Shown here: positions 12,104 through 21,925 of the stretch, piece by piece | Numbering within the stretch: position 1 is the first letter of the stretch | How the letters are laid out: every line of letters begins with the position of its first letter | Assembly: GCA_013115125.1 (NCBI GenBank) | Contig: JABANN010000009.1 | Span: forward strand, 1 to 64,000 | Length of the DNA stretch: 64,000 nt | Direction: 5' to 3' | Source of the DNA: Perkinsus olseni | Taxonomy: Eukaryota; Perkinsozoa; Perkinsida | Position numbers and translations under genes: made by a program | Notes under the pieces: generated by a model | Seen by the model: the letters and a program-made list of their open reading frames with translations, nothing else | The model's database searches: none | What the model was told of the DNA's origin: nothing

Positions 12104-13363
12104 ATGCTTTCTTCCAAGCTCACTCTGAACAACATCTCCGAGGACGAGATCAAGGGCAAGAGGGTCCTCATGCGTGTCGACTTCAACGTCCCCATCAAGG
12201 AGGGCCGCGTTGCTGACAAGACCCGTATCGTGAAGACCATCCCCACCATCAAGCGTGTCATGGAGATGGGTGCTCAGAGCATCGTCCTCATGAGCCACTT
12301 GGGCAGGCCCCAGGGCCAGAGGAAGGAGGAGTTCTCCCTCGCTCCCGTTGTCCCCGTCCTTGCCGGTCTCTTGGAGCACGAGGTCACCTTCGTCCCCGAC
12401 TGTGTCGGTGATGTTGCTGTCAAGGCCTGCGCCGCCCCCGCCAAGGGCAGCATCATCCTGCTCGAAAATCTCCGTTTCCATGTCGAGGAGGAGGGCAAGG
12501 GTGTCAACGCTGAGGGCGAGAAGGTGAAGGCCACCGCTGAGAACGTCGCCGCCTTCAGAGCTGACCTTACCAAGCTCGGTGATGTCTTCGTCAACGATGC
12601 CTTCGGTACCGCTCATCGCGCTCATTCTTCCATGGTTGGTGTGCAGCTTCCCGTCCGCGCCGCTGGTCTGTTGATGGCTAAGGAGCTCGAGTACTTCGGC
12701 AAGGCCCTTGAGAACCCCGCCCGCCCCGTCCTCAGCATCCTCGGTGGTGCCAAGGTCGCTGATAAGATCCAGCTTATTAACAACATGCTCGACAAGGTCG
12801 ACCTTATGATCATCGGTGGTGGCATGGCCTTCACTTTCGCCAAGACCCTCTATGGTACCAACATCGGAGGCTCTTTGTACGACGCTGAGGGCGCCAAGAT
12901 CGTCCCCGAGCTCATGGAGAAGGCCAAGGCCAAGGGCGTTGAGATCCTCCTTCCCACTGACTGGCTCTGTGCTGATGCCTTCTCGAATGACGCCAACACC
13001 AAGGTGTGCACTCAGGAGGAGGGTATCGAGGACAAGTGGATGGGTCTTGATGTCGGTCCGGAGTCGACCAAGCGCAGCATCGCCATGGTGAAGAGGGCCA
13101 AGACCATCGTCTGGAACGGTCCTCAGGGTGTCTTCGAGTTCCCCAACTTTGCCACCGGTTCTCTTGCCGTTCTCGACGCTGTCTGTGAGGCCACCAAGGA
13201 GGGCGCCATCTCCATCGTCGGAGGTGGTGATACCGCCGCTATGGTCGAGCAGGCCGGCAGGTCTTCTGAGATCTCTCACGTCAGCACTGGCGGCGGAGCT
13301 TCTCTTGAGTTGCTCGAGGGCAAGGAGCTCCCTGGTGTTGTTGCTCTTAGTGGTAAGAACTAA
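12104..13363 (+). CDS. PGK: Phosphoglycerate kinase
   Basis: Glycolytic enzyme that converts 1,3-bisphosphoglycerate plus ADP to 3-phosphoglycerate plus ATP. A single uninterrupted 419-residue frame has the full family length. Visible motifs are the substrate-binding N-domain [20 protein letters not shown], the basic patch [41 protein letters not shown], the hinge and nucleotide site [23 protein letters not shown], and the C-terminal phosphate loop [11 protein letters not shown] and [18 protein letters not shown]. There is no N-terminal targeting extension, so the enzyme is probably cytosolic. The gene lacks introns, unlike every neighbour, and has extreme codon bias, which argues for very high expression. 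Its 5' flank is tiny; an AG at 12072-12073 could serve as a splice acceptor for a leader, but that is a guess. Confidence 0.97.
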   Translation: MLSSKLTLNNISEDEIKGKRVLMRVDFNVPIKEGRVADKTRIVKTIPTIKRVMEMGAQSIVLMSHLGRPQGQRKEEFSLAPVVPVLAGLLEHEVTFVPDCVGDVAVKACAAPAKGSIILLENLRFHVEEEGKGVNAEGEKVKATAENVAAFRADLTKLGDVFVNDAFGTAHRAHSSMVGVQLPVRAAGLLMAKELEYFGKALENPARPVLSILGGAKVADKIQLINNMLDKVDLMIIGGGMAFTFAKTLYGTNIGGSLYDAEGAKIVPELMEKAKAKGVEILLPTDWLCADAFSNDANTKVCTQEEGIEDKWMGLDVGPESTKRSIAMVKRAKTIVWNGPQGVFEFPNFATGSLAVLDAVCEATKEGAISIVGGGDTAAMVEQAGRSSEISHVSTGGGASLELLEGKELPGVVALSGKN

Positions 13364-13842
13364 GTCTCTATCGCTAATACGATTTCGATAGCAGCAGTTG
13401 TCGCGGATTGCGACTATGTTCCTTTCAATACAGTTTTTTGGTGAAATGCCGTTCAATTCTGTCTGAATTGTGTTCAGTAGTATTGTGGGGGAAAGTAATG
13501 CTGATCATATTCTCAGTAATCATGGATAGTTCAGCCTGATAGTCATTCGGTATGGTATAGCTATGACCTTCGGTATACTCCAGTGTTTAGCCTTGATGCG
13601 GTGCACTGTAATTATGGTTGTGTGTGAGTTTGAAGTCCGACGCCGACAGCCGACATTTTCCGTCGTAATAATAAACACATGATGTAGTATTATCAGTTAG
13701 AATACAATGATAAAATCACTCTCCAATCTTCCTCTACAGCCAGCGAAGACACTCCTAGATTCACGCTCGTCCATTCGGAAGGCTGTACTTATATGCTCAA
13801 CACGGTGGTAATTGAAAAAAATAACAGTCATTAGTCGTCTCA
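13364..13842. other. 3' flank of PGK, convergent with the DUF488 gene
   Basis: AT-rich non-coding sequence that holds both 3' untranslated regions. It includes one copy of a dispersed repeat at about 13616-13655. No gene is seen. Confidence 0.5.
13616..13655 (-). repeat. Dispersed repeat copy 1 (core GTTGGACTNTAAACTCACACAC)
   Basis: On the minus strand reads GTCGGCGTCGGACTTCAAACTC and then CACACA, a diverged copy of a roughly 45-nt element found six times in this window. Confidence 0.6.
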
Positions 13843-14673
13843 TCATCTCTTGTCAGCCTTCTTCGTCGTCCGAGGCATGCCTCGATAGCTCTGCACTCTC
13901 GAAGGAGCATCTACAGGGCGTTCAACGTGAGTAAAGTCACTCTTCACTGGGTGCCTCAAAACTCTGTCTCCTCGCCCGGATATGTGACGTATAGCGATAT
14001 CTGGCGATGGTATCTTTCGCGATGCTTGCACAAGACAACTAGGTTACCGGCTCCTGAGTAGACAATGATGTCGGCTAATATTTCCCGATGGCACTGCCGC
14101 CAGTCGCCTTCGCTGCACAGCAATACCGTCACCCGGCCGTCCTTGAGTGATTCAATCAGCTTCAGAACCTGCCAATAGAAATTACCCCAGGAAGCAGCTT
14201 AGACGCCCTGGCCCCCGAATAAAACTCTTCAAAGCTACGTTCCCGGACCGAGTTTGCAACGCGAAGGCACATCGGTGCTAGTCCAACTAAGCCGTACCGT
14301 CGGCATTGGACTTTGAACTCACACAAACACGGAAACTCTCCCTACCATTCGACGCTCTCACCTGCTCAATACCCTCCTTCGTAGCCGTCCCGTTCCACTG
14401 ATCATCATAGACAACAGCTCGGCCCTTCCCACCGAGCCATTCGTGATGCTCGTAGTCGATACCAGCGGCCTCGAGTGATGCTTTTAGCGGCTTCGCACAG
14501 AAGTGTGGGAATCTGTTCCCTACAATTTCTCCTGTGTTCCTGCGTTGAGCCTACCTCTTTGAAAACGGGCTTTGTCTGACATCCACTACGCGGCTTACGT
14601 TGAAGGTTTTCAAAGTCTCCAGAAGGCTCTCGATGGAGCGATTAGTGTGGCCGATAGTGAACAGGGTTGTCAT
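13843..14673 (-). CDS. DUF488-family protein
   Basis: Small alpha/beta protein of the DUF488 family, whose biochemical role is unknown. Spliced, it reads LFTIGHTNRSIESLLETLKT, then VSRVVDVRQSPFSKR-FPHFC, an internal DYEHHEWLGGKGRAVVYDDQ, the hallmark TVLLCSEGDWRQCHREILAD and a C-terminal IAIRHISGRGDRVLRHP. Three introns are inferred from GT-AG sites that keep these motifs in frame, one of only 47 nt between IIVYSGA and DIAIRH. I chose the ATG at 14673 because family members start a few residues before TIGH; an upstream in-frame ATG at 14739 is possible. The basic tail (TTKKADKR) could be a nuclear signal, which is speculative. Confidence 0.8.
14270..14334 (+). repeat. Dispersed repeat copy 2
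   Basis: Contains GGCATTGGACTTTGAACTC followed by ACACAAACAC, preceded by ATCGGTGCTAGTCCAAC, which is shared with the copy at 14916. It lies inside an intron of the DUF488 gene, between exons. Confidence 0.55.
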
Positions 14674-14780
14674 GAGCTTGCTGCTTGTTATCACTGCTAT
14701 GAGTATCCCTGAGGAGAGCTTCTTGACAATCTGTCTCATTGCACTGCATAAACGCTACAGAAAGCCCCTAACAGAGCACG

Positions 14781-14826
14781 AGTCTAAGCCGGAACCGGCG
14801 TTGGACTATACTCTCATACACACACT
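14781..14826 (+). repeat. Dispersed repeat copy 3
   Basis: Reads AGTCTAAGCCGGAACCGGCG, then TTGGACTATACTCTCATACA and CACAC. It is the closest match to the copy at 55334 (reverse strand). Confidence 0.65.
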
Positions 14827-14915
14827 ACGAGTATCTTGAGTTTGCGCTACCCTCAGCCTGAGCGTTACTTTCTGTGCTCAATAAGCTTGCCTGAACTCAT
14901 CCCTCTTGAAACGAA

Positions 14916-14970
14916 ATCGGTGCTAGTCTGACCAAGTCGATTTGCAGCGTTGGGCTCACACACTCACTAT
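14916..14970 (+). repeat. Dispersed repeat copy 4
   Basis: Contains ATCGGTGCTAGTCTGACCAA and GCGTTGGGCTCACACACTC, a shortened copy lacking the TATAAA-like middle. Confidence 0.5.
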
Positions 14971-15680
14971 GAGTAACGCAAGATCAACAATGAGATAGGA
15001 AACACTGAAACTAGTGCGAAGAATCCATGCAGCCCAGGGCCGATGAAGTTCTTGATACAGAAACAGTGAAAACTAGCGAACAGTAGATACTGAAAGTTTG
15101 TTAAGATGAAAGTAAAGGAATACAGTCATCGCGCACTGAGTGCGAAGCTAGGGACGTCCCGCTTGGTCTTCTCAGCGAACGTGTCGCTAAGAAGGGTCAT
15201 TGATGATGATGCTCTCCACCCTAGGAGAGATGTCAACGCTAGGTTCAAACTCGAACTAACGCAGACAGGAATAGATGAGCGGCATATGGCTCAATAGGAC
15301 TCCGGTCTACTGGAGAAAAGGCGGAGAGAAACAACAGAGTAAACGATCTCTGGAAAAGATCGTAACCTACTATGCTGAATGATACGAGAATAGAATAACG
15401 AGCAATGGTTCAGTGCAAAGGCCACCGCTACGGGTGTAAATCAAACGAACAACAACAACAGAGGAAAGTCAAACACATGAGAATAGAATCTACGAACCGG
15501 CGCTGATGACGGCTGGACGCTTTCTGAAGCACCGGGCGGGAGAGGATGAGCCAAAACTCACTATGAAGACATGTATCTTATAATAGTCGGCAGCAGTCCT
15601 GAGGGAAATTATAATGAAGACGTCAGATCTCTCTGAAACGGCCAAATGTACAACGCAGGTTTGCCACAGAGGGACCTTAT

Positions 15681-16094
15681 TTATCGGTAGTAGTATATAC
15701 TTGGGGTTGAGGAAATTGTGATGGGCATGGTCAAACGCCTGAGCTCAGGGGATGTCCTCGGCTTCTCGGCGAACTCCGGCAAATTGGGCACCTCGAACTT
15801 GTTCCGGCACAGCGGGCAGGAGGTGCCTCTCAGTTTCTGTGATCTCACAGTGAGCCACTCTTGAAGGCACTCACGGTGGAAGGAGTGACCGCAACGGAGA
15901 ACGAAATCGGGGCCGTGTTCTAGACAAATACAGCAGGGCTCGAGGGAACCGGCTTCCAGTGAGGACTCGCGGCAAGGCCTGCCGTTCTGTCCGAGCAAGA
16001 TGTCGATCTTACGACCAACGCTCATGTCGCTCTTGGTCTCTCGACGGACCTTTTCTGGCGTGTGTGCTGTTGTTCTGGTGCGGAAGAAGAGCAT
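15681..16094 (-). CDS. RING-H2 finger protein (probable E3 ubiquitin ligase)
   Basis: A single-exon 137-residue protein. The RING-H2 domain occupies about residues 53-97, with the metal ligands visible in CCICLEHGPDFVLRCGHSFH, RECLQEWLTV and SCPLCRNKF. The order Cys-Cys-Cys-His-His-Cys-Cys-Cys is the H2 subtype that recruits E2 enzymes. There is no transmembrane segment or other domain, so substrate and location are unknown. It starts at the ATG at 16094; the N-terminal 50 residues are basic and unstructured in appearance. The short length is normal for stand-alone RING-H2 proteins. Confidence 0.8.
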   Translation of the reverse strand: MLFFRTRTTAHTPEKVRRETKSDMSVGRKIDILLGQNGRPCRESSLEAGSLEPCCICLEHGPDFVLRCGHSFHRECLQEWLTVRSQKLRGTSCPLCRNKFEVPNLPEFAEKPRTSPELRRLTMPITISSTPSIYYYR

Positions 16095-16306
16095 GGCAAA
16101 TCAGGCAATAACGGAGAGTGGCAAACGCTGAGGAAATGACGACTGAATAGTAGACCGACAAGTTCGATCGTCGCGGCCACGGTCGGAACCGGAAACAACA
16201 GTGCCAAGGATGATTAAATACCGTAAATTCCGCAAATCACCGCTCCCTCAAGCGGGCTAGCGAAGGACAACAAGCGTTGATCACAGAAACATGGAAATTG
16301 AAACGT

Positions 16307-16922
16307 TCATTTGTTGGCATCATGCAGCCACTGCTCAGCAAGATACTCCAACCCGTCTTGCGACGTCCCTGTATTGAATTTTCTCGGAGGCTTCCTGCCA
16401 CGTCTCGGCCTCGGCAACTTCGAGCCAAGGACCAAATGAGGATGCACCAGCGGTCCCTGAAAGAGGTATCTCGGCCGAAGGGGACAGCGCACACAAAACG
16501 CCTAGCCTCCCACGGGCAAGAACGGGGTGGACTTACGTCTGCCGAATGAATGTCCAACCGCCGAGTCATTCGATGTTCGATCAGCATCAGCACATAAGCA
16601 TCTTCTGCTGAGAGCAGAACCGCTGCAGCGGACAGGGGCCGGAAGTCCCAGTTGATATCTCGCCGCTACGAAAACTCGAAGCTGTATTGATTGTGGCGTG
16701 CGGATGTACAGCTGTTACCCGTATCTTAGGTTCACCGGGGGTGAGTATCATTTTGGTGCTGTCCTCCTTGGCAACATAATTATAAAGAAGAGCACGAGAG
16801 CTCATCAGACCGCCATGTAGCTCTATCTCATGGGACAGGCTAGCCGGCACTGAGCTGGCTCCACGGGCGACAGCTTCATGCTCTCGGGCCTTGGCGATGG
16901 CTTCCGCTGAAACATAACACAT
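16307..16922 (-). CDS. Hypothetical protein
   Basis: Not recognised. From the ATG at 16922 an open exon reads MCYVSAEAIAKAREHEAVAR and ends near VTAVHPHATINTASSF. A short GT-AG intron ending CTGCAG leads to VLLSAEDAYVLMLIEHRMTR and RRLDIHSAD. A canonical GTAAGT...TTTCAG intron then leads to GPLVHPHLVLGSKLPRPRRG and a tail ending LAEQWLHDANK. The consistent splice signals and frame continuity support a real gene of roughly 150 residues. The basic PRPRRGRKPPRK patch could bind nucleic acid, which is only a suggestion. A tRNA-Arg gene begins about 110 nt upstream on the opposite strand. Confidence 0.45.
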
Positions 16923-17029
16923 GAGAGAGAAACTATTGTTTGCCGCTTAGATGCTCTGATACTGGCACTGAAAGACTGAGAAGCGTCACAAAAACCCAGA
17001 TAGCCGTGGTGATTTGGCATAAAATCACA

Positions 17030-17101
17030 GACCTCGTGGCGCAATGGAAGCGCGTCGGTTTCCGGAGCCGAAGGTTGCGGGTTCAAGTCCCGCCGGGGTT
17101 A
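17030..17101 (+). tRNA. tRNA-Arg (anticodon CCG)
   Basis: A 72-nt cloverleaf: acceptor GACCTCG/CGGGGTT with two G-U pairs, D arm GCGC-AATGGAA-GCGC, anticodon stem TCGGT/GCCGA around the loop TTCCGGA, T arm GCGGG-TTCAAGT-CCCGC and discriminator A. A TTTT terminator follows at 17103. There is no intron. Confidence 0.93.
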
Positions 17102-17284
17102 ATTTTCTCACTGATATCTTCTTGCTGTAACATCATTTCCGCGACCTCAGTCGGATCAGTGATTCCATTTTCTTTCCACCGCTCAACCTTCCGTATCCGC
17201 CGCTGACGAAGATCGACAACGTTCGTGTACCTAACAAATATTCCAAAGCAATTCGAGTCGCCACGTCACCCCAGGTCGCTCGAG

Positions 17285-19353
17285 TTACAAACATGAATAA
17301 AGATACGTTCGCGCCCTATCCCACTTGATCTTCCGCATATCCCCGACGTCCCTGTCCGCTGCCCAGTTCGATGCCCGTAGTTCATCATTTGCATAGGCCC
17401 GGATTTGCTCCGAGTCGTTCCAATCCAGCTGGTCCTCCTCCTCGTCGACCGCCAACTGTGTGCCACTTGGGTCCTAAAGTCCCAACCTTCATATATCGAG
17501 GCCATTAATAGACAACTTACTCCTTTAAAACCATACATGAGCGTGTTCAAGCGCTGCAACAAATTGGTAAAAACCATCTGAAAAAGTACCGCATGAAGAT
17601 GCCCAGCGGCGATACGTCCCCAATACGCAAACTTTGCGAGCGGTGGGCTCCTTCAACAGCCAGTCGAGTACGAACTTGAGCGTTGTTTGAAAACCCGCCG
17701 CAGACATGATGTCGCTGTGAAGACACGATATGTCGATGACGTAGGTAGCGCTCGGAGTCGCGATAGTGAACACAGACGGCGGGAAGGGGATATCATCTTC
17801 GGCCTCGTTCTCCTGAAGAGCTCGAGAAGTATACCCGAATCAGCGAGGATGTCACCTCGTAGTTGAGAGCAACAAGCCAATCCCGACAGGTGGGGCTGCC
17901 GAGTTCGGCCAGCTTGCGGTTATGCTCTTCGAGCTCACGCCGCATACGACGGTACATCGCCGCTAGCTGGGCCGGGCTACTAACCTGGCAGTAGCCGTGC
18001 ACGACCGAAGCAACCCCGAGGGCTGTACCAAGTAAATTCTCTCCTCCGAAAGTGGTAGAAGCTCATCAAAAGGAAGGTCTGTGTTATCGACACTCTCCAG
18101 TGCATCAGTGGTGGACTCGTCCCACACCACCATCTCCGTCTCGTGCAGCTCTTCGTCATCGCTACCCTGGAAATCTTCGTACCGCGGCGCTTCTATCATT
18201 CTCGCTTCGTTAGTCTCGCGGTCGATACCTCGTCAAAGATAATGGAAATTTCGAACGCAATGAAGACGCTACTTCCGGCTGCCTCCCAGACAATAGTCGT
18301 GACCGTCTCATAAGCCCACTGATCCAGCAGGAGCCCCGTGTCCGGATCTCGCGACCTCAGATGGCTGAGGGATGGCCTCCAGCAGCGTCACCACTCGGTC
18401 GACTCACTCGACACACTCCCGCCACACTGTCCCTTCGCTATCGCCCGGAGTTTCCGTGGCGATGTGCTCGAGAAAGTTCCGAAGCATATGAGAACTGCGT
18501 CGCCAGCAGATCTCTTCAACAGCCTGAATCTCGAGGCTTCGATCACTTTGAACCAGCGTGTTTGAATTACTCGCTTCAAACTCCACTGGCTACCCTCGGC
18601 CACTGGCTCTCTGAAGTCCGTCGGCCGCATCGCTAACAGGAGCGATACACCGTCGAACGTGACGTGGTCGTGCTTGTTCAGACGACAACTCATTATTGTG
18701 TCAAAATTCGGGCCAGTCAATTTTGTTACATCCATTGGTAACCTAAAGATACTCGCTACCCCGTTTCTGGAGAAGTTGTTCTCTCCTTACTTTTTGTAGA
18801 CCGTCATGAAGCCATACGGGCCGGCGGCCTCCAAGATAAAATTCGGGTCGAATTTCGCGATGTTGCCACTTCGATTGATGCCGAAGCTGCAGCAGGGCGA
18901 TTTTATGCTACCGGCACGACCACAACCGATTCGCGTACCGCAGCAGGGGCTGATAGACCATGTCCTTCACCAGCTGATACTGTTTCCTCTTGATCTTCGG
19001 AGCGACGCGCTTCACGAGGTCTCGATTGAGAAGGGCGAAAATGTGATGAGATTTCGGGTGGGCGAAGTGCCTGAGGCTTCGCCCACATTTTCGGAGATTT
19101 GCCACGGGGCCCTTACCGGTCGAGCATCAGACTGATCGCTACGTAAAGTTCACTTTGGAGTTGATCGACTGCGGCGACTCTGTCAATTGGTTCTTTGGTG
19201 CGTTGGGCATCAACCGCACGCATCACGACATTAACAACAAGGTCCTCCAGTTTACCTGCATGCCGTGGTGGAAATAAAAGGCGTTCAAAAAAGTAGAGAA
19301 AATTTGAAACTACGGCCCTCCCAAAGCTGCCTCGCAAGGACAATCGCCATCAT
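17285..19353 (-). CDS. Putative 3'-5' exonuclease-fold protein with many short introns
   Basis: Splicing about ten short GT-AG introns (about 40-61 nt) gives a continuous protein: MMAIVLARQLWEGR-KLEDLV, HFAHPKSHHIFALLNRDLVK, KIKRKQYQLVKDMVYQPLLR, FGINRSGNIAKFDPNFILEA, TGPNFDTIMSCRLNKHDHVT, an acidic linker beginning MIEAPRYEDFQGSDDEELHE, then YRRMRRELEEHNRKLAELG, CRDWLVALNYE and PSVFTIATPSATYVIDISCL before VLDWLLKEPTARK. The last part resembles the RNase D/WRN/Mut7 exonuclease fold, where strand 1 carries D-x-E and a following strand reads xLQLAT...YLIDL. Here the first motif reads N-Y-E, so a catalytic aspartate may be missing. The gene ends at 17285 after WNDSEQIRAYANDELRASNW. The family call is tentative; a wholly different, lineage-specific protein is possible. 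Confidence 0.5.
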
Positions 19354-19410
19354 TTCCGCGTGGAGCTTACAATTTTCCGGTAAAGTTACCCCTGAATACT
19401 AATGTTCCAG

Positions 19411-20063
19411 AACAAGACAATTTGAGTCGCTCGAGCGTGCCTCCGCTCACCGCCTACAGCCGATACTTATCCCTACGGGCAAATCTGCTGCCGGAATTCC
19501 CTGCTACAACAACCGCTACGAGATAGACGTATGAATCACCCACTTACCCCTGCTGCTCAGCCGGGGTACCAATTTTACAAGAGGCTCGTTCGCATAGATC
19601 GTAAATGTAGGTGCCGTACCATAGCCAGTAGTAGGGACCTCGAAAAGATACGCTAGGGCACCTTACGAACACTCATTGGGCTACTTGGGGATCGAGAGTA
19701 GGGCTGGGGTGCTCTAAAGGCGATACAACGTTAATGAGGTGATCACGCTCCTCCACGCTCAGCTTGACGTCGTCATCTGCAAGAGGTAGGGACACGAGAC
19801 CACTGCCTTCGCCTGCAGGCAAGTTGACAGCCTTTCCGGTAGGTCTTCGCAGTAGGGCCCCTGTTACCCCGCTGAACCAACGGATAGAGAGTCTCGCAGA
19901 GGGAGATCGAAAAGTAGCAGTCCCATACAACATCAAGCCTGACAAAATAACGAAACGTCGTCAAGACTGGACAGTGGAGCGCGGCGAGCCCAGAAAGAAG
20001 CTTCGGGTGGCTTTCCGGGACGAGGATCTCGAAAGTTCTGACGAGCAAAAGCTGTTACAGTAG
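19411..20063 (+). CDS. Hypothetical protein with a possible PP1-docking motif
   Basis: Three or more plus-strand exons can be proposed: one reading RQFESLERASAHRLQPILIP and ending NNRYEID before a GTATGA donor, one reading PGYQFYKRLVRID, and a last one containing KITKRRQDWTVERGEPRKK and LRVAFRDEDLESSDEQKLLQ to the stop at 20063. No initiator ATG is evident, so exon 1 is missing or the gene starts further left. The tail holds K-L-R-V-A-F followed by acidic residues, a good match to the RVxF motif that docks protein phosphatase 1. That match is suggestive only. An opposite-strand frame overlaps it and cannot be fully excluded. Confidence 0.35.
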
Positions 20064-20328
20064 TATGATGGAAAAAGCATAATATCATACCAGGGAAAAT
20101 GTTTGGCAAAGCACGCTTTCCCATGATCAAAATCCGCCGGAAAAAATATAAAACGCTTTTTCATGATATGGGAGCTTGGGTTAACTGTATTGCGACTCAC
20201 CTCTAGAACTACTTTGCGACGTACATCTCCGAGCGCGCAAAAACCCACCGTCCGAAAGTACGTCGACCGGGTACTCTGCCAAACAAGCCATGACGAGGGA
20301 AATACAGATTAGCGCGAACGACGCATGA

Positions 20329-21332
20329 TCAAAACTGCTTAGGACCGGAGTGACCGCTGGACGGATGTCGCAAAGAGCAAATGATGCACAAAAACGATAG
20401 GCCTGAGAGGGAGGCCAGCAATGCTACAACTACTCTGAGAATAACAGAATCTTCCGAATCACTCCAGCCAGACACGCAGGAGAAAGATACGACGACACGC
20501 CAGAACGCTCTGTCTGGCAGGACAAATAAGTAGACTGTCGGTCTCACTAGCTCAATCGCCATCATTTCGACGACGTCCACTGGCATCAAGGCTGCGACCA
20601 AAGTCGGGTAGAAAAACGCTATGAGAGCAATCAATGACAGTCGACTACGAACAAGACTTCTCCAATAGATTCGCCCGAGTTTCGAGCGAAGGGCGAAGTT
20701 TCCACAGAACCATACAGTGAGGCAATCTTGCCGCAAAGCACATCTCGATCTGAATCAGCGGTGCACGCGAGATTGGCAGTCGAAGCGGCGGCTTGAACGT
20801 CCCTTGCAAAAGCTTGAAGATCAGGCAGCTCTTCAAGCACAACAAAGACAACACTGAGAACCACGTACAATACCCTGGCTGTCACGGTTGGGCACGCTAG
20901 CTGGAAAGCCCAATAGACCGACCTCAAGGTGCCCCAGAAGAGCAAGTGGGTGACCAAAAACTGCGGCCAAATCTCGATATTCTCATCGCTGAGGTCGTTA
21001 AGGAACACGCCCGCCTCATAGACACACCAAAGGCGTTGAGAGTACGATGCGCTCCACATTACGGCGAATCTTCGGGAGGCCGAGATAGCATGGTCGATTA
21101 AACCAATACCGATGGCACGAAGCTCTGGATCAGTCTGATGGATACAATAAGAATCGTAAAATAGAGAAACACGACTTGGATGGAAGACGCCCTCGACGAC
21201 GAAGCAAATAAGAAACGTAAACCAATTAATAAGGACACACAAGGATGGGGGTAGAAGCAGATGGTGCCGACAGAATAAACTGATAGAAAAAGCGACAAAA
21301 AATGGTGCACCCGAGGAGAACCTCAGAATCAT
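20329..21332 (-). CDS. Multi-pass membrane protein with a TIR-like soluble motif
   Basis: From the ATG at 21332, one or two hydrophobic helices (FFVAFSISLFCRHHLLLPP, LINWFTFLICFVV) precede a soluble block reading LFYDSYCIHQTDPELRAIGI, then ASRRFAVMWSASYSQRLWC and VYEAGVFLND. That block has the pattern D-x-x-C-I-x-Q ... L-W-S-x-x-Y-x-x-R-L-W-C-V-Y-E seen in TIR-like domains of many protist membrane proteins. Several more transmembrane segments follow. A 61-nt intron (donor CACT|GTATGG, acceptor GAGAAG) joins IASL to LVRSRLSLIALIAFF, and the protein ends SGHSGPKQF. An additional upstream exon (MVAVLIDYSSRPVDVGRSRY, starting at 21787) may belong to it. Function is unknown. Confidence 0.5.
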
Positions 21333-21419
21333 GAAACATTCCTTCTCATAAGATCGAGCAGACCAAGCATGGCTGACGAATTAATCGATAGTTGACCGTG
21401 GATACTCAGAAGAGGTCAC

Positions 21420-21549
21420 ATGGGAAGCTTCCCCGAACTTGGTGAGGTAAAGGCACTAAGCAGTCCAAGTGCGAAGGAGTCGTCCGACTTCAACAGCCCT
21501 GACGAGACTTCGCTCAGGCTCGTTCGTTATAATGGATTTAACGCGGAGG
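21420..21549 (+). other. Possible isolated coding exon
   Basis: An ATG-initiated frame (MGSFPELGEVKALSSPSAKE, ending SLRLVRYNGFNAE) stops at a perfect GAG|GTAAGT donor. The composition is protein-like, but no second exon was found before the dynein gene. It could be the first exon of a small gene or a chance frame opposite the membrane-protein gene. Confidence 0.2.
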
Positions 21550-21925
21550 TAAGTACAGTAATAGACGAAATGAGGTTGGGGATACTGAAAGGAGGACCTC
21601 ATAGGTTATGAGCTATGAGTCCACCCGAGTCCTCCAGGCTTCGGGATGAGATCGGATAGTTGCGCGACTTCATAACAACAGAAAGTGGCGAGAACAGCTC
21701 AATACCACTCAGAGTAACAAAGTTTAAATATCTCGAACGTCCGACATCAACAGGACGAGAGCTGTAATCGATAAGCACGGCGACCATTTTGGGGCGAGCG
21801 AGATTTACATTCTAGCGGAGCGAAGGACTCTTTGATATTTCCATCAGCGCAAGATTCGTCGCTTGGTCGAACTGCGTGCAAGTCGCCTTATCGTCGCTTT
21901 GGCAGATTGCTCCTCTTTTGACATC

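Larger units (their letters stand above)
14674..15680. other. Intergenic region with repeat copies, no supported gene
   Basis: Roughly 1 kb upstream of the DUF488 gene and downstream of the RING gene. Only short open frames occur and none has recognisable content. Two copies of the dispersed element (14781-14826 and 14916-14970) lie here. Confidence 0.5.

Noticed and set aside
12074-13456. 460-residue open frame antisense to PGK
   Set aside because: Same cause: a shadow of a highly biased sense frame, rich in L, G and D without structure-like patterns.
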